Assembly: GCA_905236805.1 (NCBI GenBank)
Contig: CAJOPH010000025.1
Location: forward strand, 1 to 52,420
DNA length: 52,420 nt
Direction: 5' to 3'
Source: an uncultured Eubacterium sp.
GTDB lineage: Bacteria > Bacillota > Clostridia > Lachnospirales > Lachnospiraceae
Part shown: one piece after another, positions 52,346-52,420 of the stretch
How the letters are laid out: every line of letters begins with the position of its first letter
How positions within the stretch are numbered: position 1 is the first letter of the stretch
The notes under the pieces: model-generated
Databases searched by the model: none
What the model saw: the letters and a program-made list of their open reading frames with translations, nothing else
What the model was told of the DNA's origin: nothing
Position numbers and translations under genes: made by a program

Positions 52346-52416
52346 GCAGTGAAGAGTGTAACGAGATCCTTGATGAGATCAAATACGGTATGAAGATTTG
52401 GATGGAAGAGTGCTAA
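52342..52416 (+). CDS. Small ORF, 24 residues
   Basis: A GTG-started frame encoding an acidic peptide with SSEECNEILDEIKYG, overlapping the previous stop by 4 bases and ending 4 bases before the window edge. Coding status doubtful. Confidence 0.15.
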   Translation: MSSEECNEILDEIKYGMKIWMEEC

Positions 52417-52420
52417 AAAA

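Larger units (their letters stand above)
51760..52420 (+). other. Poorly coding AT-rich stretch, possible decayed mobile DNA
   Basis: About 660 bases without a recognisable gene. No promoter of good quality and no tRNA were seen. Four short frames overlap head to tail (51932-52024, 52021-52242, 52226-52345, 52342-52416). Codon use differs from the rest of the window, with fewer AGG and ATA codons. One product (52226) vaguely recalls the tail of PD-(D/E)XK Rpn-type transposon proteins. Degenerate mobile DNA is my best guess. Confidence 0.35.

Noticed and set aside
1-52420. CRISPR array or intact insertion sequence
   Set aside because: No regularly spaced repeats of 25-40 bases with unique spacers and no transposase with catalytic motifs were seen.

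Overview
The window looks like a chromosomal segment of a low-to-mid GC Gram-positive anaerobe, most probably a member of Lachnospiraceae (class Clostridia). This rests on Firmicute-type operons (rnc-smc-ftsY, cysE-cysS-mrnC-rlmB, rpmB / asp23-like-fakA, ruvB-zapA-U32-ftsW-PBP), a GerW/YtfJ sporulation-type gene, a 4-hydroxybutyryl-CoA dehydratase, and families I associate with Lachnospiraceae (DUF5717/DUF5716, fibro-slime proteins). Coding strands are purine-rich and strongly favour AGG for Arg and ATA for Ile. Every convincing gene except rpmB lies on the + strand. No search could be run, so family names rest on motif recognition.

Layout. (1) 1-1739: end of a FliK-like gene, a FlhB C-terminal-like gene and yraN. 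(2) 1819-8529: four tightly packed genes of unknown function: a very large repeat protein (DUF5717-like), an actin/Hsp70-fold ATPase-like protein (DUF5716-like), a TPR-like protein and a coiled-coil membrane protein. (3) 8526-12091: a consensus promoter and the complete pantothenate-to-phosphopantetheine route panB-panC-panD-coaBC, then tRNA-Pro(GGG) with its own promoter inside coaBC. (4) 12181-24255: lipid, RNA and division housekeeping genes (plsX, acpP, rnc, smc, ftsY, ispF, glpK, cysE, cysS, mrnC, rlmB).

(5) 24270-33443 is the most unusual region. One promoter appears to serve a membrane-anchored protein, a 1101-residue secreted fibro-slime protein, an 89-residue peptide, an HPr-kinase-like ATPase, a radical SAM/SPASM enzyme, a PqqD-like peptide-binding protein, an SGNH hydrolase, LarE and a TtcA-like sulfur-transfer enzyme. 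The central genes overlap or abut, and the set looks like an undescribed ribosomal-peptide (RiPP) or peptide-derived cofactor pathway. (6) 33445-37747: a surface polymer O-acetylation set (MBOAT acyltransferase, Ig-like plus SGNH protein, DHHW/AlgJ-like protein).

(7) 37764-45865: ruvB, zapA, a U32 protein, an FtsW/RodA-type protein, a class B PBP, a DUF2953 protein and gerW. (8) 45908-48789: divergent rpmB and asp23-like/fakA, then rpmF. (9) 48821-51759: a GDPD-like membrane-anchored protein, then 4-hydroxybutyryl-CoA dehydratase behind a roughly 185-nt leader, closed by a strong terminator. (10) 51760-52420: a poorly coding stretch with a chain of small overlapping ORFs that may be decayed mobile DNA.
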